Positions 47,649 to 56,379 of a stretch of 64,000 nucleotides of DNA are shown piece after piece; within the stretch, counting starts at the first letter, position 1, and each line of letters opens with the position of its first letter. The stretch covers positions 62,001 through 126,000 of the forward strand of contig CAMFLR010000017.1 of NCBI GenBank assembly GCA_945957605.1. Reading direction: 5' to 3'. A model generated the notes under the pieces. It was not told the origin of the DNA and made no database searches. It saw only the letters and a list, made by a program, of their open reading frames with translations. The stretch is from an uncultured Isosphaeraceae bacterium. Lineage in GTDB: Bacteria > Planctomycetota > Planctomycetia > Isosphaerales > Isosphaeraceae. The translations under genes and the position numbers were made by a program.

Positions 47649-50071
47649 ATCCAGACTTCGGGCCGGTGATTCAACTCCCTTGGCTTCACCTCTGGCAGGT
47701 CACCATCGTGGCAGCAGTAGTTGCTGTCATCGTGCGGCTGACTTGCCGCCATCGGCCTCGCGTGGCCTACGCACTTTGGATGCTCGTTCTTATCAAGGCT
47801 CTTGTACCGCCAGTTTGGGCTAGTCCTACAGGTGTTTTTTCGTGGGCGCTTGCAGAGAATCCCGCCCCGCCGAGTGTTTCGGCAGTGCAAACGGCTTTTG
47901 TACCCACCGTGGCGCGTTCGGGTGATGCGTCTGCTGTTGTGCGCACGCCGGAGATGCCGAAGCTTGATGTTCGTCGAACTGTAACTCAGCGATTCTCCAC
48001 GGTTGTGTTCGCAACCTGGTTTCTCGGTTTTCTGGCGGGCTCGTTGGTTTTGCTTGTGAGGTGGAGACGCTGGGAAAAGTTTCTTCGCAGAACAGCCTGG
48101 CCGGCAGACCTGGACTGTATGTCGGTGGTCGCCGATTTTGTTGAGCGCTTGCGAATAAGAGGCAATGTAAGAGTGCTGATATCGTCGGAGCTGATTGGTC
48201 CGCTGGTCTACGGGATTCTTCGGCCCACGGTTGTGCTGCCTGAGTCTTTGCTAAGGAACGCGAGTGCCGAGCAAGTCCAGCTTGTCCTTGCACACGAGTT
48301 GATTCATGTTCGGCGACGGGACGTTTTTTCGGGGCTCCTGCAGACGGTAGCGCGGCTTCTTTGGTGGTTTTATCCTGTGATTTGGTGGGTTGTGCGCGAA
48401 GCGAGCCGCGAGCGAGAACGTTGCTGCGACCAGGAAGTGATTGCGGCTCTTGGCTGCCGACCGGTGACATACGCGCGGACATTGTTAAGGGTTCTCGAGC
48501 TGAAGGTGGAATCTCGATTTCACCTTGCGGAAGCCGGTATCGGGCATTCGCGAGTGACTGCTCTTCGCCTGGAGTACATCATGAAGCACGCCGAGTCTCG
48601 TCGACGTTTCGCGACCGTTATTCCCCGGATCGTGATCGCGCTTGGTCTCGCTTCTTTGCTTCCTGGAATGGGATTGCCAGCGGATGATCGACCAAAGAGC
48701 GAGGTCACGAACTTACCAGCCAGTAACGGACGGCGCCCGCCCCCGCCTGCTGGTCGCACCGGATCAGCGAACCGACCGATTACGGTTACCGGGCGTGCTC
48801 TGGATGAGGTGGGGCAACCTGTTTCAGGCGCGACCATCTATCTTCAGTCGACGAATGGCATCGAAGCGCGGCTCGGGACCACTAAGACAGACAGGGAAGG
48901 TCGCTATGAGTTTCGAGACGCGAAGCTTCCCGTATATCAACCCTTCGACGAAGCGCCGCTGACCGGCACGTTTGAAGTCTTCGGCACGGCGCCGGGTAAA
49001 GGATTCACCTGGCACGAGATGCGTTTCGGAGTCGTGGGGCGGCGGCCAGGCTCAGAACCCAAGTCACCCACAGACATTCGCTACTTTGAGGGCGAACCGA
49101 TTGAGATGGATTTGAGATTTGAGCCGCCCGCACTTGTAAAGGGACGAGTTATTGATGAGAAAGGAGTGCCCGTCGTTGGTGCGGTCGTGCATTTAGATTC
49201 TCCTCCGTACCGATTGAACAAGGTGAGGGGCCAGGACTTTGGCATTTGGTCCATTGCTGGCGCTCCTTCCGAGTTGACGTCTACAAAAACGGGGAACGAC
49301 GGGCGATTTGAGTTACCAGGTCTGCCTCGAGAAGCGAGTTTCCAAATTAGCTTCACGCATCAAGACTACGCGGCTCAAAGTCTCTCCTATGTCACCAGCA
49401 ACAGGCCAGCAAGCGAGTTTGATTTGGCAATGTCCGGCAAGTTCGAGACCGGCGAGCTGGAGGTCAAGTTCAGATCGCCGCGCAGGCTCGCGATCCGAGT
49501 TCTGAAGGCGGATACAGAGGAGCCTGCCCAGGGAATTGCTGTTAGCATCGGATCGAATCAGGCAGGACCACTCGCAAATGGAGTCACCGACGCGAAGGGC
49601 TCGGTGGAGATGAAGTTGCCCTCCGGTGAATACGACGTGCGGTTGGAGCCTCCACGAATTTCGGAATATATCCGAACGCCGGCTCGCATCCGGGTTGAAG
49701 ACCGCCCGCAGGAACAGGCAGCAGTTTTTCGTGTCGACCGAGGCTGTGTTCTGGTCGTTGAGGTGGTTGACGCCGAGACGGGGAAAGGTATTCCGGGTGT
49801 GAGCTTCACAGAGGACGTCCCGCACAATGGACAATCTCGCTGGAGATATTTACAACTCTCCACAACAAATGTCGAAACATGGAAAACTGATAAAGATGGA
49901 CGGCTTCGAGGAGTACTCAAGCCATCGCGTTTAAATATTCGCATAGAATCGCTCCCGCACGATTCTGACTACGAAATTGACTCGGAACCAAGGACGATCG
50001 ACCTGGTCGCTCGAGGAGAGACTGTTCGCGCTCGCTTTGAGCTTCGAAAGCAAAGGAAGCCGAATCCCTGA
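47645..50071 (+). CDS. BlaR1-like M56 membrane metallopeptidase with C-terminal regulatory-like repeats
   Basis: This 808-aa sensor-peptidase has three or four N-terminal membrane segments. The zinc site HELIH (217-221) and downstream ERCCDQEV match BlaR1/MecR1 peptidase domains. A further hydrophobic segment lies near 320-335 (IVIALGLASLLPGMGLPA). Beyond that there is no penicillin-binding domain; residues 370-800 carry three or four carboxypeptidase-regulatory/Cna-B-like beta domains (GRALDEVGQPVSGATIYLQS, GRVIDEKGVPVVGAVVHLDS, LVVEVVDAETGKGIPGVSF). The ligand sensed is therefore probably not a beta-lactam. It probably cleaves BlaI in response to an outside signal. It is cotranscribed with blaI. 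Confidence 0.9.
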   Translation: MNPDFGPVIQLPWLHLWQVTIVAAVVAVIVRLTCRHRPRVAYALWMLVLIKALVPPVWASPTGVFSWALAENPAPPSVSAVQTAFVPTVARSGDASAVVRTPEMPKLDVRRTVTQRFSTVVFATWFLGFLAGSLVLLVRWRRWEKFLRRTAWPADLDCMSVVADFVERLRIRGNVRVLISSELIGPLVYGILRPTVVLPESLLRNASAEQVQLVLAHELIHVRRRDVFSGLLQTVARLLWWFYPVIWWVVREASRERERCCDQEVIAALGCRPVTYARTLLRVLELKVESRFHLAEAGIGHSRVTALRLEYIMKHAESRRRFATVIPRIVIALGLASLLPGMGLPADDRPKSEVTNLPASNGRRPPPPAGRTGSANRPITVTGRALDEVGQPVSGATIYLQSTNGIEARLGTTKTDREGRYEFRDAKLPVYQPFDEAPLTGTFEVFGTAPGKGFTWHEMRFGVVGRRPGSEPKSPTDIRYFEGEPIEMDLRFEPPALVKGRVIDEKGVPVVGAVVHLDSPPYRLNKVRGQDFGIWSIAGAPSELTSTKTGNDGRFELPGLPREASFQISFTHQDYAAQSLSYVTSNRPASEFDLAMSGKFETGELEVKFRSPRRLAIRVLKADTEEPAQGIAVSIGSNQAGPLANGVTDAKGSVEMKLPSGEYDVRLEPPRISEYIRTPARIRVEDRPQEQAAVFRVDRGCVLVVEVVDAETGKGIPGVSFTEDVPHNGQSRWRYLQLSTTNVETWKTDKDGRLRGVLKPSRLNIRIESLPHDSDYEIDSEPRTIDLVARGETVRARFELRKQRKPNP

Positions 50072-50121
50072 CCCAGAGCGAGAGTACAGAGACGGCAAGC
50101 CTGGTGGTGTCGTCGCATGGC

Positions 50122-50763
50122 CTACTGGGCGTGTCGCGACCTCAACCACGCGAGCAAATTCGTCTCTGCCGTGGCGTCGAGCACCGTCGCGAACGAGGGC
50201 ATCCGACGGACACCTTTGCGGACGGTCTCGTGATACGCCTTCTCGTCGACGAGAATCGCTTTTTCGATCAGATTCGTCCCGAGGTCGCCGCCTTGTGCAC
50301 GAGGCCCGTGGCACGTGGCGCAGTGCTTGATGAAGAGCGCTTCGCCTGCGGTTAGGTCGGCGGAGAGCGGCTTCACCGGGGTGGCGGCGCGGGAGGCGAG
50401 TAGTTCCTTGGCGGTTGATACGTCAGATTTAGCGGCGGTGGCGTTTTCTGAGAAGTGCGCGGTGAGATAGGTGAGCAGCGGGGCTTTCTTTTCGGCCGGA
50501 ACGGGCGAGCCCCAACCGACCATCTTGTCGATCGTGGCGGTCCATTGTTTGGTTGTGAGCCGTTGGTTCGCCGCCATTTCCTCGCCATGGCAAATCAGGC
50601 AGTTTTCCGTGAAGGTTTGCTGGCCGAGTTGCTCGGCGTCTTCGTCTTCAACCGGGCGAGGCGCGGGTTTCGCTGGGTCTTGCGCGGTGGCGGCGAGGCC
50701 GGCGGTGAAGAGGGTCGTCATGGCGAGCATGGCGATGATTCGGAATCGTGGTGATATCGTCAT
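50122..50763 (-). CDS. Exported di-heme cytochrome c, partner of the sulfite dehydrogenase
   Basis: This 213-aa protein has a signal peptide (MLAMTTLFTAGLAATAQ). Two c-type heme sites are present, CLICHGEEM (Cys55-His59) and CATCHGPRA (Cys148-His152), each followed by a plausible Met ligand region. It starts 3 bases after the stop of the sulfite-oxidase-like gene, so it is cotranscribed and likely accepts its electrons, as SorB does for SorA. SorB is usually smaller and mono-heme, so the equivalence is functional inference only. Confidence 0.88.
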   Translation of the reverse strand: MTISPRFRIIAMLAMTTLFTAGLAATAQDPAKPAPRPVEDEDAEQLGQQTFTENCLICHGEEMAANQRLTTKQWTATIDKMVGWGSPVPAEKKAPLLTYLTAHFSENATAAKSDVSTAKELLASRAATPVKPLSADLTAGEALFIKHCATCHGPRAQGGDLGTNLIEKAILVDEKAYHETVRKGVRRMPSFATVLDATAETNLLAWLRSRHAQ

Positions 50764-50766
50764 GGC

Positions 50767-51948
50767 TTAGCGCACCTCGCAAGCGACCTGGTCGTACCCG
50801 TTCCACAGGTAGCCGCTCTTGTTCCAGGGAGAAACTTCGGGCTGGATTTCGCCGCGCGAGTCGGTGGCGCGGGAACGGATGACGAGCGATGTCGCACCTT
50901 GAAGGTCGAACGCAACGCGCCAGCGGCGCCATGTGAACGGACGCGCGGGATCGACGAAGCTGGCTTCGCTCCATGCTGCTTCAGCGCCCGAAACGACGCC
51001 GAGTGAAACCTCGACGCGCGTGACCGTTGCATCGCCGCCGGTCCAGGCGACGCCGTGAATTTCGACGCGGCCGGGCTTGATGCGGCTGCCGGCCAGCGGC
51101 GATGAGATGAGCGACTTTACGTTCATCTCTGTGACGGACTTGACCTCTGAGGGCTTGAGGTCGACGCCTGGAGGTGTCGGTTTGATGGGCATTTTGTAGC
51201 CTGTTTGCATATAAAAACCTGGCGATTCTTCCTTCGCCACTGTGATGCTGCGAAGCCACTTGATCCAGTGATTGCCGGCCCAGCCGGGGACGACCAGTCG
51301 GACGGGACCACCGTGTTCGACTGGCAGCGGCGCACCATTCATTTGAGTGGCAAGCAGTGTTGATTCTGCGAGTGCGCGGTCGATGGGAATGCTGCGGTGA
51401 AACGCGGGCGTTTTGGGCATGGGGGGGCCGTCGGCACCCTTGAGTTGCACATGCGCCATGCCGGGTTCGACGCCGGCCTGCTTGAGTACGTCGGCCAGGC
51501 GGACGCCGGTCCAAATAGCGTTGCCTACGGCTCCCTTGAGCCACGGAAGTCCCGGAACGGTTGGCGAGAACAGGGCCCGGCCGTTGCCGGAACACTGCAG
51601 AACCGCGGGAATGGAAACCTGGGGAAGTTTCGCAAGATCTCCGAGCGTGAGCGAAAGCTTGTTCTTGACGCCGCCGTCGATGCTGATGGCCCAGGGATCG
51701 ATCAGTCCGACGCCGGGCGCTCCGAAGTGGCTGCGAACGAAGAAGAGGTCGTTCGGCGTGTACAGGCTTTCGAAGACCTCGACGGGTGTCTCGAAATCGA
51801 GCGGCCGGCGGTTGCGGACGATCAGCTCTGGCCCTTTGCGCGGGTTCTGGGCAGAGGCGGGACGGGAGGCAAAGCTGGTGGTGAAGCCGGCGGCGAGGGC
51901 GGTCGCGAGAAAGTCGCGACGCACCAGATCGGGGTGAGTATTCTTCAT
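50767..51948 (-). CDS. Sulfite oxidase-family molybdopterin enzyme (SorA-like)
   Basis: This 393-aa molybdoenzyme oxidises sulfite or a related substrate in the periplasm. The Tat signal is VRRDFLATALAAGFTTSFAS. The oxidoreductase molybdopterin domain includes the Mo-ligating Cys119 (VLQCSGNGR), WTGVRLADVL, EHGGPVRLVVPGWAGNHWIKW and a C-terminal Mo-co dimerisation domain (ISSPLAGSRIKPGRVEIHGVAW). The open frame extends to 52185, but ATG 51948 starts the Tat signal. It is followed by a cytochrome c gene after 3 bases. It is divergent from the M20 peptidase gene across 169 bases. Confidence 0.92.
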   Translation of the reverse strand: MKNTHPDLVRRDFLATALAAGFTTSFASRPASAQNPRKGPELIVRNRRPLDFETPVEVFESLYTPNDLFFVRSHFGAPGVGLIDPWAISIDGGVKNKLSLTLGDLAKLPQVSIPAVLQCSGNGRALFSPTVPGLPWLKGAVGNAIWTGVRLADVLKQAGVEPGMAHVQLKGADGPPMPKTPAFHRSIPIDRALAESTLLATQMNGAPLPVEHGGPVRLVVPGWAGNHWIKWLRSITVAKEESPGFYMQTGYKMPIKPTPPGVDLKPSEVKSVTEMNVKSLISSPLAGSRIKPGRVEIHGVAWTGGDATVTRVEVSLGVVSGAEAAWSEASFVDPARPFTWRRWRVAFDLQGATSLVIRSRATDSRGEIQPEVSPWNKSGYLWNGYDQVACEVR

Positions 51949-52117
51949 GACGAGTTCCGCCGATGCGCGTAAATCCGTTGACCGGAGTGCGATTCTATCC
52001 ATCCGCACCAGCAATTTCGATCCCAGAAAGAACTCGTCGCGTTGGCACATTGCGGACGGGGCGAATCGCTCGCATACTGGCTTAGCTCTTGAAGAACTCC
52101 ATGCGAGTGATCGAAGA

Positions 52118-53293
52118 ATGCTTGATCGATTTAAAAATTCATGGGTTGATTGCGCCCGCCTGTTGACCACGGCGCGAAGAATCATCGACGTGCCGAGCCC
52201 GACGGGAAACGCCGGCGCAGCACTCGACGAACTCGCGGCGATACTGGCCGCCGACGGATTTCACGTCGAGCGAGTTGCGGCTGGACATGACGCAGCCCCT
52301 GCCCTGTTCACTCGGCTCGACTCGGGTCGACCTGGACCGACGATTCAGTTCAATGGGCATGTCGATACGGTGCATCTGCCGTTCGTGCCGTCGGCGATCG
52401 AAGGGGAAAACCTACGAGGCAGCGGCTCGTGCGATATGAAGGGCGGCCTGGCCGCGGCGGTCGAGGCGCTTCGGGCTGTGCGCGATTCGGGGATGTTAAA
52501 GGCGGGATCGATCTTGCTCACCGCGCATGACCTGCATGAAGCACCCTGGGGAGATGGTCATCAGCTTGATCAAATGATCACGTCGGGAATTGTGGGTGAC
52601 GCCGTGCTCCTGCCCGAGCCGCTTCATGGCCACTTGCCGATGGTGGGGAGAGGTCAGGCGTGCTGGAAGGCGACGGTACGCCGGCCGGGTCCTCCCGTGC
52701 ACGAGGTGATGCGCCCGCGCAACGAACCGAATGTGATTGCGATCGCGGCGGAACTGATTGGGCGGCTCATGTCGCTCGATGTGCGGCTGGCGCAAGATAG
52801 TAACTCGCCGGCTGGGCCGCCGAGTGCGTTTGTGGGGCAGATTCACGGCGGCGAGATTTATAACGGATATCCTCAGGAATGCTGGCTCGAAGGGACGAGG
52901 CGATGGCTTCCGGGGACTGATCGGCATGAGGTTGAACGGGAATTTCGAGGGATTGTCGATGACCTCGTTCGAGAGTCGGGGGCGACGATTGATTTGATGT
53001 ATCGGCTCGTTCGCGATGCGTTTTATCTTGATGAATCGAGCCGATTCGTCGAGGTCTTTGAGCGTTGTTATGCGGAGAGTTCGGGCAAGCCGCTTGCGAA
53101 GGGGCCGAAGCCGTTTGTCGATGACGGCAATAGTTTCTGGTCGCTTGCAAATGTGCCGGCAATTACGCATGGTCCGCGGGCCGGTGGACAACATACGCTC
53201 GATGAGTGGGTGAATATTGAGGATCTGGTTCGCGTCGCGCGGCTTTATGCTGAAACGGCGACTGAGTTCTGCAATGGGCCGGCGACTCAGTAG
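52118..53293 (+). CDS. M20 family metallopeptidase (ArgE/DapE/CPG2-like)
   Basis: This 391-aa cytoplasmic dizinc hydrolase includes the metal-binding blocks NGHVDTV (His81, Asp83) and GSGSCDMKGG (Asp106), with HEAPWGDG in place of the usual EE pair. A dimerisation/lid domain lies at about residues 185-290. The final block AITHGPRAGGQHTLDEWV has the last His ligand. ATG 52118 is preferred over the longer frame from 51947, which overlaps the divergent gene's start. Likely substrates are N-acylated amino acids or small peptides. Replacement of the conserved Glu pair near residue 140 by His-Glu is a small oddity. Confidence 0.88.
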   Translation: MLDRFKNSWVDCARLLTTARRIIDVPSPTGNAGAALDELAAILAADGFHVERVAAGHDAAPALFTRLDSGRPGPTIQFNGHVDTVHLPFVPSAIEGENLRGSGSCDMKGGLAAAVEALRAVRDSGMLKAGSILLTAHDLHEAPWGDGHQLDQMITSGIVGDAVLLPEPLHGHLPMVGRGQACWKATVRRPGPPVHEVMRPRNEPNVIAIAAELIGRLMSLDVRLAQDSNSPAGPPSAFVGQIHGGEIYNGYPQECWLEGTRRWLPGTDRHEVEREFRGIVDDLVRESGATIDLMYRLVRDAFYLDESSRFVEVFERCYAESSGKPLAKGPKPFVDDGNSFWSLANVPAITHGPRAGGQHTLDEWVNIEDLVRVARLYAETATEFCNGPATQ

Positions 53294-53308
53294 TGCTGGG
53301 GGTGAGAG

Positions 53309-53905
53309 ATGTTTGATCTCGAATCACCCGCGAAAGACCTGAACGACAAGACGATGTCAGCGGTTCATGCGTTACAGTCGCTGTTGATTATTGCAATTGG
53401 GTTGCGTGTCGATTCAATTGAGTTCGTCTCGTGCGGCAAGGAGCGAACGTGTGGCGTTAGATTCGGTGCGAACCCGCTCTACCAGCCATTCGTCGAATTA
53501 CTCGACAAGGACGTGCAAGAAGGTGGGCAACTTTTCGATAAGCTGGTTGCGCTGATTCGCGAGCAATCACCTGAAGGCGGCGAGGCGAAGACTGAATTTC
53601 AGTTCTCCGCCGCGGTTGGCGGCAATGAGTGGCCGGTGGTTGTTCGAGAGGTCCGCGGAAAGGCAATATGGACTCTGACAATTCGTCCAGCGATTAAGCC
53701 GGATAGTGATGAGACCAACGCCGCGTGGTTTTACATGTGCGCCGAGAAGCCGGGATTACTGAAGGCCACGATGGACTACTGGTGTGCCCAATGGAACGAA
53801 ACGCCTCATCGGAAATCAAACTTTTTTGAGGTGTTTTTCGATCTCAAGATAATCCTGATTTTTTTGGCATTTGTCCTCATTTATTGGACGGTTATTAACC
53901 GGTGA
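53309..53905 (+). CDS. Hypothetical protein with a C-terminal membrane anchor
   Basis: I do not recognise this 198-aa protein. The first 165 residues are soluble and mixed alpha/beta (IGLRVDSIEFVSCGKERTCG). The last 25 form a single hydrophobic helix (IILIFLAFVLIYWTVI) followed by NR, a tail-anchor arrangement. It begins 15 bases after the M20 peptidase stop and ends 78 bases before the aminotransferase, all on the plus strand, so it may be cotranscribed with both. Its composition is less GC-rich than its neighbours. Confidence 0.62.
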   Translation: MFDLESPAKDLNDKTMSAVHALQSLLIIAIGLRVDSIEFVSCGKERTCGVRFGANPLYQPFVELLDKDVQEGGQLFDKLVALIREQSPEGGEAKTEFQFSAAVGGNEWPVVVREVRGKAIWTLTIRPAIKPDSDETNAAWFYMCAEKPGLLKATMDYWCAQWNETPHRKSNFFEVFFDLKIILIFLAFVLIYWTVINR

Positions 53906-53983
53906 TCGATCGGCCGGCTTCAGCAGGTGCTTAGAGATCAACAACGATTCCACTTCGGACTCAGGAAAACAGGAAGTGCTTTG

Positions 53984-55351
53984 ATGGAAACTCTCGACCT
54001 GATCTCTGACGCTCAAACGACCGAGGAACGTTTTCTTCGCCAGATTTTCGTGCGCGATCAGATGCACGAATGGTCGAAGAATCCGCTCATTATGAGCCGC
54101 GCTGAGGGGGTTCATTACTGGGACGTTCATGGGAAAAAGTATCTCGATGCGCTATCGGGGATTTATGTCGCGTCGGTGGGGCATGGCAACAAGCGAGTGA
54201 TCGAGGCGATCAAGAAGCAACTTGATATTCTCTGCTTCTCGCCGCCGATGCATGGGACGAATCCCCTTGCCGTGCAGCTTGCGAACATGCTGGCTGAGGT
54301 TGCGCCCGATGATCTATCGACGGTCAAGTTTGAATGCGCCGGTTCGGAAGTAACCGAAGCGGCGATCAAGCTGGCGAGGCAGTATCATCGGCTTAAAGGT
54401 TCACCGGGCAAATATAAGATTATCAGCCGATATCAGTCGTGGCATGGATCGACGCTTGGTGCGCTATCAGCTTCGGGGTTGAAGTCGCGGAAGACGGTGA
54501 ATGAGCCGATGGCACCGGGGTTCTTGCACGTCTTTCCGCCGACGTGTTATCGCTGTCCGTTCGGCAAGAGTTATCCATCGTGTGACATCACTTGCGCCAC
54601 GCTAGTGGGTGATGTGATTGCGATGGAAGATCCGGCGACCGTTGCGGCGATCATGGTCGAGCCAATTGGTCATACCGGCGGTGTGATCGATCCGCCTGAA
54701 GAATACTTGAAGCTGCTGCGCAAGATTTGCGATGAGAACAACGTTCTTTTGATTTTTGATGAGATCATTACAGGTGCAGGGCGAACGGGGCAGATGTTCG
54801 CTGCGCAGACGTTTGGCGTGACGCCTGATGTGCTGTGCACGGCGAAGGGGCTTTCGGGTGGTTATGCGCCGCTTTCGGCGATGATTTGCAAGGGGTCAAT
54901 CGCAGACGCGTTCTGGGGGCCGGTTGAGACGAATCCGGGATTCGTTGAAGGGCATACGTTTGAGGGGAACCCGATCTCGTGCGCAGCGGGAATTGCGGTG
55001 CTGCGCGAGATTCTCGAGCGAGATTTGCTGGCGAATACTCGTACGCAAGGGGCGCGGTTGCGTCAGGGGTTTGAGCGGTTGATGGCCAAGTACGACGTGA
55101 TTGGCGATTTGCGCGGCAAGGGTCTTTTTCAAGCGATGGAGTTCGTGGCTGATCGCGCAACCAAGTCACGTTTGCCGGCGAATCCGGGGTTTGGAGTTGA
55201 AGTCGGCCGCAGGGCTCTGGCGAATGGGTTGTTGTGCCGGTTCGATCCGCACTGGATTGCGTTCGGGCCGCCGCTGGTGTCGACGGCCGAGCAGATCGAC
55301 GAGATGGTGGCGATCCTCGAGCGCAGCATCGACGAGGTGCTGCACAAGTGA
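53984..55351 (+). CDS. Class III (omega-type) aminotransferase with a cysteine quartet
   Basis: This 455-aa PLP enzyme shows the fold-type I pattern: LDALSGIYVASVGHGN, SWHGSTLGALSASG, IFDEIITGAGRTG (Asp259 to the pyridine nitrogen) and TAKGLSGGYAPLSA with PLP Lys288. An insertion near 188-204 has four cysteines, C-x2-C-x8-C-x3-C, which could hold a metal. Members use pyruvate or 2-oxoglutarate with an omega-amine or amino acid. The amino donor is unknown. ATG 53984 is favoured over a TTG/ATG-like extension at 53927. Confidence 0.9.
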   Translation: METLDLISDAQTTEERFLRQIFVRDQMHEWSKNPLIMSRAEGVHYWDVHGKKYLDALSGIYVASVGHGNKRVIEAIKKQLDILCFSPPMHGTNPLAVQLANMLAEVAPDDLSTVKFECAGSEVTEAAIKLARQYHRLKGSPGKYKIISRYQSWHGSTLGALSASGLKSRKTVNEPMAPGFLHVFPPTCYRCPFGKSYPSCDITCATLVGDVIAMEDPATVAAIMVEPIGHTGGVIDPPEEYLKLLRKICDENNVLLIFDEIITGAGRTGQMFAAQTFGVTPDVLCTAKGLSGGYAPLSAMICKGSIADAFWGPVETNPGFVEGHTFEGNPISCAAGIAVLREILERDLLANTRTQGARLRQGFERLMAKYDVIGDLRGKGLFQAMEFVADRATKSRLPANPGFGVEVGRRALANGLLCRFDPHWIAFGPPLVSTAEQIDEMVAILERSIDEVLHK

Positions 55352-55366
55352 TGCGATCGCGTCTGC

Positions 55367-55849
55367 CTAACCGCGCGGCCCGGCACCAATATCGGCGGGG
55401 CGGAGAAACGCCTGGAGCGCCGATGGTGTCGAGTCGTGGACGTCGAAGTGGCCTTCGAGCCGAGTGATGCGGAAGATGTCGCGTACGTCGGGGCGGACGC
55501 TGCAAAGCTTGAGCTGTGCGCGATGTTCTTTCGCCTGTCGCGCGAGGTTGATCAGTCTCGCTAACACGGTGCTCGAGAGGTAGGTAACGCCTTCGAAGTC
55601 GACCAGTACGCGATCGAGATGACGTTCGTCGATCAGGAAGCGAACGCGTTCCAGTGTGCGCATCACATTTTGTTCGGTCACAAGTCCACGCGCTTTGAGG
55701 TGGACGACGTGAACATCGGAAATCGTTTCGACGAGGAACGTTTGGCCGTGGCCGCACGCTGGGCAGGTGTCGCTGGAAGACCACGCGATTTCGAGAGTCG
55801 AGCCCAGGTCCAGACCGCAGCCTGGGCAAGCGACGATTCGGGTTGTCAT
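55367..55849 (-). CDS. Zinc-ribbon plus STAS-domain regulatory protein
   Basis: This 160-aa protein joins two modules. Residues 5-38 have two CPxC knuckles (Cys8/Cys11 and Cys29/Cys32), a rubredoxin-like zinc ribbon. Residues 45-150 form a STAS domain (anti-sigma factor antagonist type) with VLVDFEGVTYLSSTVLARLI, where the Ser pair is at the usual phosphorylated position. STAS proteins bind anti-sigma kinases or transporters. No RsbW-like kinase is adjacent. ATG 55849 is preferred; the frame to 55942 adds an unlikely Arg/Pro-rich stretch. It is convergent with the aminotransferase. Confidence 0.8.
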   Translation of the reverse strand: MTTRIVACPGCGLDLGSTLEIAWSSSDTCPACGHGQTFLVETISDVHVVHLKARGLVTEQNVMRTLERVRFLIDERHLDRVLVDFEGVTYLSSTVLARLINLARQAKEHRAQLKLCSVRPDVRDIFRITRLEGHFDVHDSTPSALQAFLRPADIGAGPRG

Positions 55850-56084
55850 GGGCAGCCTTGCGAGAGCAGGTGAAGGGCGGACGCGTTCCAGCCAGAACCA
55901 CGGCCGAACTGCAAGCCTACGCGCTCCCGGATTCAAGAGCAAGCAAGAATCGCTGCCGGATTGGGAGATGTTCGACTCCGTGGCTGTGCTGCGTCGCCAA
56001 TGCCACGGAGAGCGTCGGATTCACTGCGCCGCGCAACCTCGCGCGACTTGTGGTCATTCAAGAGTTGTGGTCGAGTCGCGTTCG

Positions 56085-56273
56085 TTACTTTCCCGGTGCG
56101 GGCTTTTTGATCGGGGTCTTCTTGTCGATTTCCGACTGGCGCCTGGCTTCGTATTGCTGCACTTCGCTGGGAAGGTTCGAGCCGTCGGCCGGGGGCGGAG
56201 TGTCGTTGGCGCTGCAGCCGGTGAAGAGACTGAAAAGCGCAGCAAAGAGCACGGGTAGAACGAGTCGCTTCAT
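56085..56273 (-). CDS. Small lipoprotein after DUF1559 (cassette 1)
   Basis: This 62-aa protein has a lipoprotein signal ending LFTGC, so Cys is lipidated after cleavage. The mature part is short, Pro/Lys-rich and probably disordered (SEVQQYEARRQSEIDKKTPI). It lies 106 bases after the DUF1559 gene on the same strand, matching the arrangement of the second cassette at 58584. No function is recognised. Confidence 0.7.
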   Translation of the reverse strand: MKRLVLPVLFAALFSLFTGCSANDTPPPADGSNLPSEVQQYEARRQSEIDKKTPIKKPAPGK

Positions 56274-56327
56274 GCGAGTGCCTTGGGTGTTTCGAGGAGG
56301 AAGGAGTGTGAGGTGAGTGGGCGAGGG

Positions 56328-56357
56328 AGCGCCCGGCCGGGTGTCCGACCGGGCGCT
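56328..56357 (-). terminator. Hairpin between DUF1559 and its lipoprotein (cassette 1)
   Basis: A perfect 9-bp GC-rich stem, AGCGCCCGG / CCGGGCGCT, has a 12-base loop. It lies 22 bases past the DUF1559 stop on the minus strand. No T-run follows, so it may attenuate transcription or protect the transcript rather than fully stop it. Confidence 0.5.
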
Positions 56358-56379
56358 GAGTGGAGCGGATTCGCGACGC

